DNA of 64,000 bases from Aequorivita antarctica (GCF_007997155.1 NZ_VORT01000004.1:62001-126000), one strand, 5' to 3'; counted from the stretch's first letter, positions 26,075 through 34,161 are shown. Numbers and translations are program-made. Notes: generated by a model from the sequence alone, not told the origin.

Positions 26075-27562
26075 TTAAAATGGATCTGATATTCCACTTA
26101 CACGGATGAGTTTTTTATTTACAAATTCCTGTATCCCTAATTCAGAAAGTTCACGACCGATGCCTGAACGCTTTGTTCCACCAAAAGGAAGATCGGCTTG
26201 TGTCCAGGTAGGATGATTGATAAAGACCATTCCGGTAACTATCTGATCGGCAACTTTTTTTCCACGTTCAATATCATTGGTGAATACGGAACCACCTAAT
26301 CCAAATGGGGAATCGTTTGCAAGTTCAATCGCTGCCGCTTCATCTTTTACGCGATAAAAAGAGGCAACTGGTCCAAACAATTCTTCATAGTAAGCTGGCA
26401 CATCTGGTGTTATGTCTGTAAGAATGGTGGCTTCCATATAAGCGCCTTTGCGGTCGATCCGTTTTCCTCCCAATAAAATTTTTGCCCCCGCTGCAACAGA
26501 ACGTTTCACCTGGTCATCTAAATGAACTGCCGCTTCCTCGCTTGATACAGGTCCGAGCTGCGTATCTTTGTCCATTGGGTCGCCAGCTTTTAATGCGCTT
26601 AGTTTTTCTTTGAATTTTTCCAGAAATTCATCGGCCACAGTTTCCACTACAATAAAGCGTTTGGCAGCCACACAACTTTGACCAGTATTGTTCATCCTGC
26701 CAATCACGGCCCATTCAACTGTTTTATCCATATCGGCATCTTCCAAAACAATAAACGCATCACTGCCCCCTAATTCTAGAACAACTTTTTTAAGATTTTT
26801 TCCTGCAGCTTCGGCAAGGCTTGCACCTGCTTTTTCACTTCCTGTTAAGGAAACACCTTTTATTCTTTTGTCAGAAGCTAATGCTGATGCATGTTTGCCT
26901 GTGATGAATAAATTGGTATATAGTCCTTCAGGAGCTTCAGCCTCTTTGAACAGTTTTTCAATAGCAGCAGCACATTGTGGTACATTAGAGGCATGTTTAA
27001 GCAATATAGTATTGCCCACCATAATGTTGGGAGCTGCAAAACGAGCTACCTGATAAAAGGGGAAATTCCAGGGCATCACACCAAACAATACACCAATGGG
27101 ACTATTTCGTATTATAGCCTCTCCATATTCAGGTTCAAGGACTTTATCGGCAAGAAAAGTTTCTCCGTGATCGGCATAGTAATCTAAGATATCGGCACTC
27201 AAGTCAATTTCACCTTCGCTTTGTTTGAGCAGTTTGCCCATCTCCAAAGTAATTAGTTTGGCCAGAGAGTCTTTTTTCTTACGCATCAACGAGGCGACTT
27301 TATGTAAAAGATTTGCCCGCTCCTTATAAGAAGTTTTTTTCCAATCCTTATAGGCATTGTCTGCACCAGATATTGCTGATTCAATTTCATGTTCTGTCAT
27401 TTCTTCAAACGACTTCACCACTTCGTTAGTGGCGGGATTTACTGTTTTGATAGAAGCTTTTTTTTGTTTGTCGCTTCCGTTTTCTTTTTTATCAGCACTG
27501 TTTTTTCCCTGTTCTGATTTATTTTCTAAACCTGTTGGTTCATTTTCGATTGTTGTTGACAT
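26075..27562 (-). CDS. NAD(P)-dependent succinate-semialdehyde dehydrogenase-like ALDH
   Basis: The 495-residue protein is an aldehyde dehydrogenase: [16 protein letters not shown] (about 158), [10 protein letters not shown] (about 235), general base in [14 protein letters not shown] (about 259) and the catalytic cysteine in [15 protein letters not shown] (about 294). The C-terminal [15 protein letters not shown] is typical of the succinate-semialdehyde group. The first 40 residues are a charged, low-complexity extension ([15 protein letters not shown]) not seen in GabD. The genes that follow suggest handling of toxic aldehydes rather than GABA catabolism; substrate is inference. Confidence 0.85.
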   Translation of the reverse strand: MSTTIENEPTGLENKSEQGKNSADKKENGSDKQKKASIKTVNPATNEVVKSFEEMTEHEIESAISGADNAYKDWKKTSYKERANLLHKVASLMRKKKDSLAKLITLEMGKLLKQSEGEIDLSADILDYYADHGETFLADKVLEPEYGEAIIRNSPIGVLFGVMPWNFPFYQVARFAAPNIMVGNTILLKHASNVPQCAAAIEKLFKEAEAPEGLYTNLFITGKHASALASDKRIKGVSLTGSEKAGASLAEAAGKNLKKVVLELGGSDAFIVLEDADMDKTVEWAVIGRMNNTGQSCVAAKRFIVVETVADEFLEKFKEKLSALKAGDPMDKDTQLGPVSSEEAAVHLDDQVKRSVAAGAKILLGGKRIDRKGAYMEATILTDITPDVPAYYEELFGPVASFYRVKDEAAAIELANDSPFGLGGSVFTNDIERGKKVADQIVTGMVFINHPTWTQADLPFGGTKRSGIGRELSELGIQEFVNKKLIRVSGISDPF

Positions 27563-27687
27563 TTTATTTGAATTTTAATTATTAGTGAGATTTTTTAAAT
27601 CTTAAATTATAAATAGCCGCCACACAAGCACCGATTTACAACCCAGAATTAATGTTTGTTCATTCGTTTAATTTATCTGTTTATTTA

Positions 27688-27924
27688 TTAATCATTCTCT
27701 TTTGACAAATCTTTTTCAAGAAGTGCTTTATGTTCCTGATAATTTTCTTTTGTTATTTGTCCGGCAGCAAAACGCTTTTGCAAAATATCAAGAGGAGAAT
27801 CTTTCTTTTTTCTTTGTCCGGGAATGTCGAAGGGTGTTGCGAAAATCCAGAATATAAAAATCATCCAAATAAACCACCATATAAGGTGCATCCCTCCGAT
27901 GTGATAACCGTCATACATATACAT
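27688..27924 (-). CDS. SHOCT-domain small membrane protein
   Basis: The 78-residue protein has a His-containing N-terminus (MYMYDGYHIGGMHLIWW), one membrane helix (about 15-32), an FDIPGQRKKK linker, and a SHOCT module (SPLDILQKRFAAGQITKENYQEHKALL). SHOCT domains are oligomerisation modules. It is one of six intact such genes in the window, all among metal-resistance genes, plus one decayed copy. Confidence 0.85.
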   Translation of the reverse strand: MYMYDGYHIGGMHLIWWFIWMIFIFWIFATPFDIPGQRKKKDSPLDILQKRFAAGQITKENYQEHKALLEKDLSKEND

Positions 27925-28013
27925 AATTTTTGCAATTTAAATTGGCCCTTCAGTTCCGCTGTTACCCGATTTTTTACTAACCAAAATTTTTAAACGGGAC
28001 ATAATAAGTTTAA

Positions 28014-28241
28014 TTAAGCTGTCCTAAATTCCGTAATGGTGTAATGCGTATTCTTTAATGCATCTTGAAGTGTATCGGCTTTAATTACTGCGGAAGAAGT
28101 AATTTCTGCTTCCTTCTTTGCCAAGTCAACTTGCACGGATGTTACACCAGGAGTAGCAGACAATTTATTTTTAACTGTTGTAACGCACCCGCCACAACTC
28201 ATACCACCAATGTGGTAAGTATGCTTGATTGAATTCTCCAT
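28014..28241 (-). CDS. HMA-domain copper chaperone (CopZ-like)
   Basis: The 75-residue cytosolic protein is a single heavy-metal-associated domain: YHIGGMSCGGCVTTVKNKL has the GM-x-C-x2-C metal loop, followed by TPGVTSVQVDLAKKEAEI and a terminal HYTITEF beta strand. It would bind Cu(I) through the two cysteines and pass it to a P1B ATPase such as the one at 9981-12074, which lacks its own HMA domain. Confidence 0.9.
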   Translation of the reverse strand: MENSIKHTYHIGGMSCGGCVTTVKNKLSATPGVTSVQVDLAKKEAEITSSAVIKADTLQDALKNTHYTITEFRTA

Positions 28242-28311
28242 GATTTTTAATTTGTTTATTTATTCAGATACACTGTTTCCCGTTCTTCAGTCTCGCTGTT
28301 GCCCGGTATAA

Positions 28312-28467
28312 TTAATTTTTCTTTACTAAAGTCATTCCACACTAATGGTATTTGCCCAGCTTATCTGAGATTGCTTTGGGATGCATTGGGCAGGTAAATG
28401 TTCCTGCACTCATGTTTTCTTGTGAGCCTTGATTTGAGCTATGAAGCAATAAATCATTTCGACTCAT
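28312..28467 (-). pseudogene. Heavy-metal-binding domain gene with an in-frame amber stop
   Basis: From ATG 28467 the frame encodes 41 residues ending FTCPMHPKAISDKLGKYH, then TAG (28342-28344), then CGMTLVKKN and TAA (28312-28314) in the same frame. The standard heavy-metal-binding domain is TCPMHPE-x(n)-GKCPKCGM; here the first C of CPKC is Y and the position before CGM is a stop. The domain is therefore broken at its second metal ligand pair. Confidence 0.65.
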
Positions 28468-28629
28468 TTTTAGTTTTGAGGCTTTTCATTTTTAAAGGCT
28501 TATGAACTTTCAGTATAGCGATTTTCTCAATCCAAAAGTTTTATTTCCAAACCGTTTGTTACATGCCCCCACAGAGAGATATAGATTAAAATGAATTGGA
28601 TAAAATCAATATTCTGGGGAAATTATAGC

Positions 28630-28905
28630 TTATCGTCTTTTGATTTGAGCATTGTAAAATGCTCCAATACAAGCACCAATCAACCAGCCCAGAATGAAGG
28701 TTTGAACGATACCAAAAAATGCTTCCAATAAGGGCACGTCCATTCTAATGAGACTAGTAGTGTCCAAGCCGTGCAATAGACTGTTGAAAAAGATGATTGA
28801 ACCTTCCTGTCCTGCTGTTGCCATTACTATCATACAGCCTAAATAAATTATAGCACCTGTTAGCCCGAAGGCAAAACCGAGCTTTTTTATGTTTAATCGA
28901 TACAT
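28630..28905 (-). CDS. DUF5676 membrane protein
   Basis: A 91-residue membrane protein with three hydrophobic segments (about 10-29, 34-45 with the following loop, and 63-84). It begins LNIKKLGFAFGLTGAIIYLG and ends LIGACIGAFYNAQIKRR, the DUF5676 pattern. Members are frequent beside copper and silver resistance genes, with function unknown. It is part of the series of small metal-linked genes on the minus strand, 18 bp from the SHOCT gene at 28923. Confidence 0.8.
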   Translation of the reverse strand: MYRLNIKKLGFAFGLTGAIIYLGCMIVMATAGQEGSIIFFNSLLHGLDTTSLIRMDVPLLEAFFGIVQTFILGWLIGACIGAFYNAQIKRR

Positions 28906-28922
28906 AGTTTTATATTTTTGAG

Positions 28923-29129
28923 TTAGTTTTCTGATTTTAAAATCGTTTTTGATTCTTCAAATTCTTCCTTGGATATTTTGCCTTGCACAAATCTTTTTTT
29001 TAAAATATCCAATGGGCTTTCCTTCTTTGTTTTTTGATAAGGTATGTCTGTGGGAATAAAAAATATCCAGGCCAAGAAAATGAACCAGACAATCCACCAT
29101 ATAAAATGCATACCGCCGTAGTGATCCAT
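28923..29129 (-). CDS. SHOCT-domain small membrane protein
   Basis: The 68-residue protein reads MDHYGGMHFIWWIVWFIFLA (membrane helix 8-25), IPTDIPYQKTKKES, then SHOCT (LDILKKRFVQGKISKEEFEES). It is very similar to the neighbour at 29141-29377, with a gap of only 11 bp, so it is a tandem duplicate. Confidence 0.85.
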   Translation of the reverse strand: MDHYGGMHFIWWIVWFIFLAWIFFIPTDIPYQKTKKESPLDILKKRFVQGKISKEEFEESKTILKSEN

Positions 29130-29140
29130 AATATTAGTTT

Positions 29141-29377
29141 TTAAGAATTAATGTTTTTAGTACTGTCTGAAGTCAAAATCTTTTTTGACACTTCAAAATC
29201 TTCCTTGGATATTTCGCCCTTGGCAAAACGCATTTTCAAAATATCCAGTGGGCTGTCTTTCTTTGATTTTTGATAAGGGATGTCTGCTGGAATAAAGAAT
29301 ATCCAAGCGATTAATATGACCCATATAATCCACCATATTAGGTGCATTCCCCAAAAACTTCCGTCGTAATAGTGCAT
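29141..29377 (-). CDS. SHOCT-domain small membrane protein
   Basis: A 78-residue protein with an aromatic His-Met N-terminus (MHYYDGSFWGMHLIWW), one helix (about 12-30), the linker PADIPYQKSKKDS and a SHOCT module (LDILKMRFAKGEISKEDFE). It is the intact source or sister of the truncated copy at 22490-22645, and the tandem sister of 28923-29129. Confidence 0.85.
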   Translation of the reverse strand: MHYYDGSFWGMHLIWWIIWVILIAWIFFIPADIPYQKSKKDSPLDILKMRFAKGEISKEDFEVSKKILTSDSTKNINS

Positions 29378-29395
29378 AATTTTAGTTTTAAATTG

Positions 29396-29614
29396 TTAAA
29401 GATTTATTTCAGTTATTGTATATCCCTCCAATGCATTGAGCTGCTTTTGTAGCTCGTCCACTGAAAGGGTTTCCTTCATTGTGATAAGTGTAGCTCCTTT
29501 AGGTGCTAGGAAAATTTCTGCTTTTTCAATATCAGGATGCGCTTCCAAGGTCTTTTTGACCATTGCCACACAACCGCTACAACTGATTCCGTCTATTTGA
29601 TATTTTTGTTTCAT
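29396..29614 (-). CDS. HMA-domain metal chaperone
   Basis: The 72-residue cytosolic domain reads QIDGISCSGCVAMVKKTL (G-I-S-C-x2-C metal loop at 9-14), HPDIEKAEIFLAPKG and SVDELQKQLNALEG. The usual M before C is S, which slightly changes the loop. It likely carries Cu(I). Its decayed twin is at 22682-22882, next to the decayed SHOCT twin. Confidence 0.88.
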   Translation of the reverse strand: MKQKYQIDGISCSGCVAMVKKTLEAHPDIEKAEIFLAPKGATLITMKETLSVDELQKQLNALEGYTITEINL

Positions 29615-29634
29615 CTGTATATAATATTTGTTTT

Positions 29635-29874
29635 TTAATGGTGATGACCTTTGTGTTCTGAGTCACCTTCCTTTCTTTTTCTGTTCAAATTTTCATCAGA
29701 CAGCCCGTGGGTATGGCCGCCGTGCTTCATAGGCATCAGTAAGTGAAAGGCAAACATTACTATAAAAAAAGTAAATAGTGCCGTACCCCCTCCAATACCC
29801 AAGGATGGTGCAAAGAATATAAATAGGAGTGGTAACCCACAACCAAGAACCATCCATAACCAATGATTTTTCAT
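29635..29874 (-). CDS. DUF2933 membrane protein with His-rich tail
   Basis: There are 79 residues. Two helices (about 5-24 and 29-47) include WMVLGCGLPLLFIFF and FHLLMPMKHGGHTHG, the DUF2933 pattern, followed by a charged tail ending EHKGHHH. The histidines (nine in the last 34 residues) probably bind metal. Such proteins are commonly found with copper and silver efflux genes; the role is unknown. Confidence 0.8.
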   Translation of the reverse strand: MKNHWLWMVLGCGLPLLFIFFAPSLGIGGGTALFTFFIVMFAFHLLMPMKHGGHTHGLSDENLNRKRKEGDSEHKGHHH

Positions 29875-29900
29875 AATTTTAATTTTTAAGTTGTTATGAA

Positions 29901-30380
29901 TTAGTGATGTTCTTTATAGTCATCTTTAGTTGGAGTATCCATATTGCCCAACTTATTCATTCCCTGCATATCCATTCCTTTATCGCCCATCATCTTTGAG
30001 CAGGATTCCATACAGTCCTCACTCATCATCCCTTTTTGGTGCATCATTTTCATCATTGTTCCCATCATTTTTCCGTCATTCATCATTCCGTTCATCATTG
30101 AGCGCATCATTGTACTGTCTTTCATCATCATTTGCATGTTTTCTCCCTTTATCATGGAGCCCATCATCTTGTTGTTGCCCTGCATCATTTCCATGGCATT
30201 TTCGTCGTTTTGCAAATTTGCCATAAACTCTGTCATATAACCCTCATTCTGGGCAATGGCATTATAAACCTCTGTGCGGGATTCATGAGTTTCCATTAAT
30301 GCTTGAGGATTTGTTTCTTGCATGCAACTGTTCAGGCTTAAAAGCCCAATTGTAGATAAAATAATTACTAGTGTTTTCAT
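29901..30380 (-). CDS. Met-rich lipoprotein
   Basis: The 159-residue protein begins MKTLVIILSTIGLLSLNSCM, a lipoprotein signal with cysteine at residue 19, so it is probably anchored in the outer or inner membrane. The mature part has over 30 Met residues in GMMNDGKMMGTMMKMMHQKG-type runs, with MESCSKMM. Met clusters bind Cu(I) and Ag(I) in oxidising compartments, so it probably stores or passes copper in the periplasm. Its leader is almost identical to that of 33759-33962. Confidence 0.75.
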   Translation of the reverse strand: MKTLVIILSTIGLLSLNSCMQETNPQALMETHESRTEVYNAIAQNEGYMTEFMANLQNDENAMEMMQGNNKMMGSMIKGENMQMMMKDSTMMRSMMNGMMNDGKMMGTMMKMMHQKGMMSEDCMESCSKMMGDKGMDMQGMNKLGNMDTPTKDDYKEHH

Positions 30381-30551
30381 AATATTTAATTTTTAGATTA
30401 CTATTTATTTAATTTAAGTTTGTGATTATTTTTAGTTGTATGTTCATACTATTGTTTCGTTTAAGTTCTCGATACAAAGAGCATGAATTGAAGTTTTCAG
30501 GATCACGACGAAAACCTCAGTTCTTTATAGCTCTTTTAGACCGAAAAACTA

Positions 30552-30791
30552 TTAAACCCGTACTAACTCAAGTTTTAAAGGGAAGCCTAGTTCAATTAAG
30601 AGAAGTTTAAAAGAATCTAAATTGAAAAGTATTGGGTTAAATTCAACATATAGTTCCTTAGCTTCAAGGCATAGTGCCATAATTCCGGATAATTCTAATA
30701 AAGGTTTAAATTTTTGACGAAAAGTTTCTTGTTCTTCTGCTGTGAGATTTTTATTTATTTTCAATATCTCAAGGTTAAATGAATTTTTCAT
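30552..30791 (-). CDS. Small protein of unknown function
   Basis: A 79-residue soluble protein: NLEILKINKNLTAEEQETF, then FKPLLELSGIMALCLEAKELYVEFN and FKLLLIELGFPLKLELVRV. The beta-alpha-beta pattern with a final ELVRV strand could be a ferredoxin-like, HMA-like fold lacking CxxC, with single Cys at about 41. No family is recognised. It heads the interval between the DUF302 pair and the Met-rich lipoprotein. Confidence 0.5.
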   Translation of the reverse strand: MKNSFNLEILKINKNLTAEEQETFRQKFKPLLELSGIMALCLEAKELYVEFNPILFNLDSFKLLLIELGFPLKLELVRV

Positions 30792-30827
30792 GACTATCTA
30801 TTTTTAAGATTTATTAAATATTTTCAA

Positions 30828-31301
30828 TTATAGTTTTACGTTAAGTTGCTCGATATTATCAAGTACTTTTTTTAATGTTTCCTTCGTGTTTTTTGCCACC
30901 TCCATTACATCTTTTTTCATGGAGGACGACCAAGTAGTTTCGGTATCCTCTATGGACACTTCTATAATGGAATTATCTCCCACATCTTTGATGGTTAAAT
31001 TGCACGGAAAAAGAATGCTCATTTGAATGTCGCTAGAGATCAGTTTTGATGCCATTTCTGTTTCACACACCATTAGAATGAGGTGCCGTGGCATCTTGTT
31101 AAACCTAGAGTTCAGATACTGTTTTACGTCAAATTCACCAACAAGGTCAATGCCGAATTTCGCAAGGCTATTTTTTACGTTTTGCACTGTTTCTTCAAAA
31201 GTCATGCTACCAAACCTCCTCGTAATACAGTAAGGGGTGTTTTGACTTTCTGAATAATTTTGTTGCGAAACCTGTTTGTTTTTTTCATTGTCATTTTCCA
31301 T
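30828..31301 (-). CDS. DUF302 domain protein
   Basis: The 157-residue protein has a charged, low-complexity N-terminus, then the DUF302 core from about residue 25: ITRRFGSMTFEETVQNVKNSL, FGIDLVGEFDVKQYLNSR, LILMVCETEMASKLI and MSILFPCNLTIKDVG. The conserved C of FPC matches the family signature of [FL]PC. DUF302 has a swapped-dimer fold and no proven activity; many copies neighbour copper genes. Adjacent to a second DUF302 gene with an 11-bp gap. Confidence 0.85.
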   Translation of the reverse strand: MENDNEKNKQVSQQNYSESQNTPYCITRRFGSMTFEETVQNVKNSLAKFGIDLVGEFDVKQYLNSRFNKMPRHLILMVCETEMASKLISSDIQMSILFPCNLTIKDVGDNSIIEVSIEDTETTWSSSMKKDVMEVAKNTKETLKKVLDNIEQLNVKL

Positions 31302-31312
31302 CGTTTCCTTTT

Positions 31313-31699
31313 CTAAAGTTTCTCGATTACATGTTCCAATTTGTCCGAAATATCACTTGCGATTTCTGCCAGAATATTATTTTCGACCGCCTGCATGGAT
31401 GCCATTGGATTTACCGCTGCAACTTCTATGACCCCTTTTGATACTTCCTGGACAATAACGTTACAGGGCAACATGGTGCCTATCTTATCTTCGGCTTCCA
31501 ATGCCTTATGGGCATAGGGTGGGTTACAAGCTCCAAGTATCCTATACTTTTTAAAGTCTACATCCAGTTTTTGCTTTAGGGTTTCAGTTACATCAATCTC
31601 TGTGAGTATCCCAAAGCCTTCTTCTTTCAATCCTATTGTGACCTTATCGATAACCTCTTCAAAAGTGCCTTTGATTGTTTTATTAAAATAATACTTCAT
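31313..31699 (-). CDS. DUF302 domain protein
   Basis: A 128-residue single DUF302 domain: FEEVIDKVTIGLKEEGFGIL, DVTETLKQKLDVDFKKYRIL, GACNPPYAHKALEAE and the hallmark TMLPCNVIVQEVS. No signal peptide is apparent. It is the better match of the two DUF302 neighbours. It lies 4 bp from the next SHOCT gene upstream (31704-31895), so translation is probably coupled. Confidence 0.88.
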   Translation of the reverse strand: MKYYFNKTIKGTFEEVIDKVTIGLKEEGFGILTEIDVTETLKQKLDVDFKKYRILGACNPPYAHKALEAEDKIGTMLPCNVIVQEVSKGVIEVAAVNPMASMQAVENNILAEIASDISDKLEHVIEKL

Positions 31700-31703
31700 T
31701 GTT

Positions 31704-31895
31704 TTAATTTTTAGTGTTCAACGTTTGTTTTTGTTCTTCATATTCTTCTTTGGATATTTCGCCCTTGGCGAATCGGTTGTCCAGAATATTCTCAGGATTT
31801 TCTCTCTTCTCGTTATTTTGTCTATTTCTTCCATTGTACAGAAATACGCCCAATACAAGTACAACCGGTATCAATATCCACCACCACATCATCAT
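31704..31895 (-). CDS. SHOCT-domain small membrane protein, duplicated copy
   Basis: The 63-residue protein reads MMMWWWILIPVVLVLGVFLY (membrane helix), NGRNRQNNEKRENPENILDNR, and SHOCT (FAKGEISKEEYEEQKQTL). It is near-identical to 32574-32765: both coding region and upstream flank match over about 170 bp, so one copy is a recent duplicate. Confidence 0.85.
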   Translation of the reverse strand: MMMWWWILIPVVLVLGVFLYNGRNRQNNEKRENPENILDNRFAKGEISKEEYEEQKQTLNTKN

Positions 31896-31910
31896 AATTT
31901 TATAGATTTA
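31741..31910. repeat. Direct repeat, copy 1 (SHOCT gene and flank)
   Basis: The stretch from TATTCTTCTTTGGATATTTC through the start region and ATAATTTTATAG nearly repeats at 32611-32780, with a few substitutions and no large indels. The repeats are in the same orientation and flank the Met-rich lipoprotein gene. Confidence 0.85.
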
Positions 31911-31966
31911 ATAGTTAACTAATTGTTTTATTTGTAGTTATCCCAATCTTAAGAGCAGGAATTTTA

Positions 31967-32524
31967 TTATTCTTCATTTTTCATTTTCCCTTTCATCTTC
32001 TTCATCATTTCAGGATTTTTTTCTATCATTTTCTGCATCATTTCTTCCATCATTTCAGGGTTGTCATTCATCATTTCCATCATCTTTGGTTTCATCTCCT
32101 TTTTCATCATTTCGTTATTATGGATTTCATCCATAAGCATTTTACGACCCTTTTCACTCTCCATCATTTTATCGAGCATTTTGGATTGCATCTTTTGCAT
32201 CATTTCCGGATTTTTTTCCATCATCATCTGCATATGGGATTGCATTTTTTCTTTCATTTCAGGGTTTTTTTCCATCATCATTTTCATATTTCCAGTTTCC
32301 ATCATTTGCATATGGTTCTGCATTATTATCTTTCTTGCTCCTGCATCTTGTTGTGCTAGGTCGATAAATTCGCTAAGTTGGCTTGGGTTCGCAATTATTT
32401 CCTGGTACACAGCATTTCGATTAGCTTGAGCTCCCATTGTTTCAGTAGCGTTAAATGCTGATTTACAGCTAAATAATGTACCCACTGCACCGATAATCAT
32501 TAAGGTTTTTACTATTGTTTTCAT
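31967..32524 (-). CDS. Met-rich lipoprotein with MMEKNPEM repeats
   Basis: The 185-residue protein begins MKTIVKTLMIIGAVGTLFSC, a lipoprotein signal with cysteine at residue 20. After QSEFIDLAQQD-like helix, residues 70-180 hold recurrent MMEKNPEMMKKM-type heptads, an alternating Met, Lys and Glu pattern expected to form long amphipathic helices with Met faces. It is likely a periplasmic Cu(I)/Ag(I) sponge. It is bracketed by near-identical SHOCT genes and could be lost or duplicated by recombination between them. Confidence 0.75.
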   Translation of the reverse strand: MKTIVKTLMIIGAVGTLFSCKSAFNATETMGAQANRNAVYQEIIANPSQLSEFIDLAQQDAGARKIIMQNHMQMMETGNMKMMMEKNPEMKEKMQSHMQMMMEKNPEMMQKMQSKMLDKMMESEKGRKMLMDEIHNNEMMKKEMKPKMMEMMNDNPEMMEEMMQKMIEKNPEMMKKMKGKMKNEE

Positions 32525-32573
32525 TTTGATTTGAATTTAGATTAATACTCGTTTATATAAAATTGTTGTTTAT

Positions 32574-32765
32574 TCATTTTTTTGAATCAATGTCCCGTTT
32601 TATTTCTTCGTATTCTTTTTTGGATATTTCGCCCTTGGCGAATCGGTTGTCCAGAATATTCACAGGATTTTCTCTCTTCTCTGTATTTTGTTTATTTCTT
32701 CCATTGTACAGAAATACGCCCAATACAAGTACAACCGGTATCAATATCCACCACCACATCATCAT
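32574..32765 (-). CDS. SHOCT-domain small membrane protein, duplicated copy
   Basis: A 63-residue near-duplicate of 31704-31895: MMMWWWILIPVVLVLGVFLY helix, NGRNKQNTEKRENPVNILDNR, SHOCT FAKGEISKKEYEEIKRDI. Only the last ten codons differ much, showing that divergence is concentrated at the C-terminus. Confidence 0.85.
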   Translation of the reverse strand: MMMWWWILIPVVLVLGVFLYNGRNKQNTEKRENPVNILDNRFAKGEISKKEYEEIKRDIDSKK

Positions 32766-32780
32766 AATCGTATAGTTTTA
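32611..32780. repeat. Direct repeat, copy 2 (SHOCT gene and flank)
   Basis: Mate of the repeat at 31741-31910. The two copies are about 870 bp apart start to start and flank the Met-rich lipoprotein gene, so recombination between them would delete one SHOCT gene plus the lipoprotein. Confidence 0.85.
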
Positions 32781-32834
32781 ATAGTTAATAATCCCTAAAA
32801 TTCATTACCCAACTGGGAATAGTCATTACTACTT

Positions 32835-33515
32835 TCATAATTTTTGTACCGGAAGACCTAATGTAATCCAGTCATGCATTCCTCCCCTGTAATATAAAAT
32901 TCTATCAGCAGGATAACCTGCACCCAAGAGATTCTTTATAGCTGTTGATGACTGTGGGCATTGTGGGCCATTGCAAAAAAATATGCTGGGGTTGCTCTCG
33001 TCCAATTCCTCCATTCTTCCTACCAACTCGTCATAAGGAATATTTTTTGAGCCTGGAATAGTTACTCCATCAGAGGTATCGGGTTTTCGCGCATCGATAA
33101 TGGGCAAACCCTTCATGTGGTGCTGATATACTTCTACCTCACCAACCGTATGCACGGATTGTGCTGCCTTTATTGATTGAATACTGCCCCATGTTACATC
33201 AACTTCCACTAAGCCAAGTTCTGTTCCTATATTTTTGGGAATCATATGGTTCTTATCTCTTTTAGGGATTCTAATCTCTGATATATCCGTATTTCTTGCC
33301 TTTAGATCATTTATTATATCTATTTCGGGCATACCAACAGATGCTACTTTTTCATCTACAATCAATAACGGTGAGTGTTTCAATTGATATTTTTCAAATA
33401 TTTCGGGATGTTCTTCAAAATAATTTACTTTGTAGGGCAACCAAGCTTTTTGAAGCACTTTCTCTAGCGAAGGCCTATGTTGACAACTTTTGGTTGCCGC
33501 TATTATAATTTCCAT
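32835..33515 (-). CDS. Thioredoxin-like plus rhodanese fusion protein
   Basis: The 226-residue cytosolic protein starts with a thioredoxin/glutaredoxin-like segment (IIAATKSCQHRPSLEKVLQ, HSPLLIVDEKVASVG, about 1-75) with a single cysteine instead of CxxC. Residues 115-226 are a rhodanese: LPIIDARKPDTSDGVTIPGS, and the active loop FFCNGPQCPQSSTAI with catalytic Cys. Rhodaneses transfer sulphane sulphur, and near metal genes they may relieve thiol damage. The single-Cys N-terminal domain suggests a persulphide relay; that is inference. Confidence 0.75.
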   Translation of the reverse strand: MEIIIAATKSCQHRPSLEKVLQKAWLPYKVNYFEEHPEIFEKYQLKHSPLLIVDEKVASVGMPEIDIINDLKARNTDISEIRIPKRDKNHMIPKNIGTELGLVEVDVTWGSIQSIKAAQSVHTVGEVEVYQHHMKGLPIIDARKPDTSDGVTIPGSKNIPYDELVGRMEELDESNPSIFFCNGPQCPQSSTAIKNLLGAGYPADRILYYRGGMHDWITLGLPVQKL

Positions 33516-33758
33516 AAGAATTTTCTTTAATTATTTTTAGTGTTAAAAACTGTTTTAAATTTTATATCTCTAGTATTTCGATGAATAGTGTATTTTGGCT
33601 TTCAAGAATTATACATTTATAAGAATTGATACCGCCTATTTTCTTTAATTGGTGTTTGTATGATAATTCCTTTCGTAACGTCATTATTTCAAATTTTCAG
33701 CCATCATATGATTTTTGAGGCCATTCTATCCATGGAATGTCTTTTTCAATATCAAAAG

Positions 33759-33962
33759 CTATTTGTTGTTTTTTCTGGAATTAAAAAATATTACCATCAA
33801 TATTATTAAAATTAGAGGTATGGCAATCCACCAGCCCGTATGCATTCCCCAATAATAGTAATCTCCGTTATTGTGCATCATTGTGTTTACACCTGAATCT
33901 TGTTTGCAACTGTTTAAGCTTAAAAGCCCGATTGCGGATAAAATAATTAGTAGTGTTTTCAT
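33759..33962 (-). CDS. Small lipoprotein with membrane helix
   Basis: The 67-residue protein begins MKTLLIILSAIGLLSLNSCK, with lipobox cysteine at 19, nearly the same leader as 29901-30380. The mature part has MMHNNGDYYYWGMHTGWWIA and one C-terminal helix ending RKNNK. The YWGMHTGWW segment resembles the aromatic N-termini of the SHOCT proteins, so this may be a leader fused to a SHOCT-type N-terminus, with the SHOCT module lost. Confidence 0.65.
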   Translation of the reverse strand: MKTLLIILSAIGLLSLNSCKQDSGVNTMMHNNGDYYYWGMHTGWWIAIPLILIILMVIFFNSRKNNK

Positions 33963-34009
33963 AATTTTCTATTTTTATTGATTTAAACATTTATTTATAT
34001 TTTATAAAT

Positions 34010-34048
34010 CCATTCCCAACAATCCATAAACCGTAGTTGAGGGAATGG
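34010..34048 (-). terminator. Hairpin between the lipoprotein and the fragment gene
   Basis: CCATTCCC (34010-34017) pairs with GGGAATGG (34041-34048), extended by CAAC/GTTG with a one-base bulge, around a 15-nt loop. It lies beyond the stop of the 34162-34419 frame in the leftward direction. The U-tract is weak. Terminator or processing site. Confidence 0.4.
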
Positions 34049-34161
34049 CTTATTAGCTATTAACTATCAGATTTAAAAAGGTTTTCAATCTTTTTTAATT
34101 TCTTATTTGTTGAGTACGTTTTCATTATCATTCAATTTTTTTAATACGCCATTTCTTGTTA

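Noticed and set aside
32061-32429. Plus-strand Ile/Phe-rich frame resembling a membrane protein
   Set aside because: It is the reverse complement of Met/Lys-rich repeats in the lipoprotein gene; apparent hydrophobicity comes from CAT-rich codons.
27688-32765. The array of short repeated units as a CRISPR
   Set aside because: Units are paralogous protein-coding genes of different spacing and sequence, with no 25-40 bp identical repeats; no cas genes are present.
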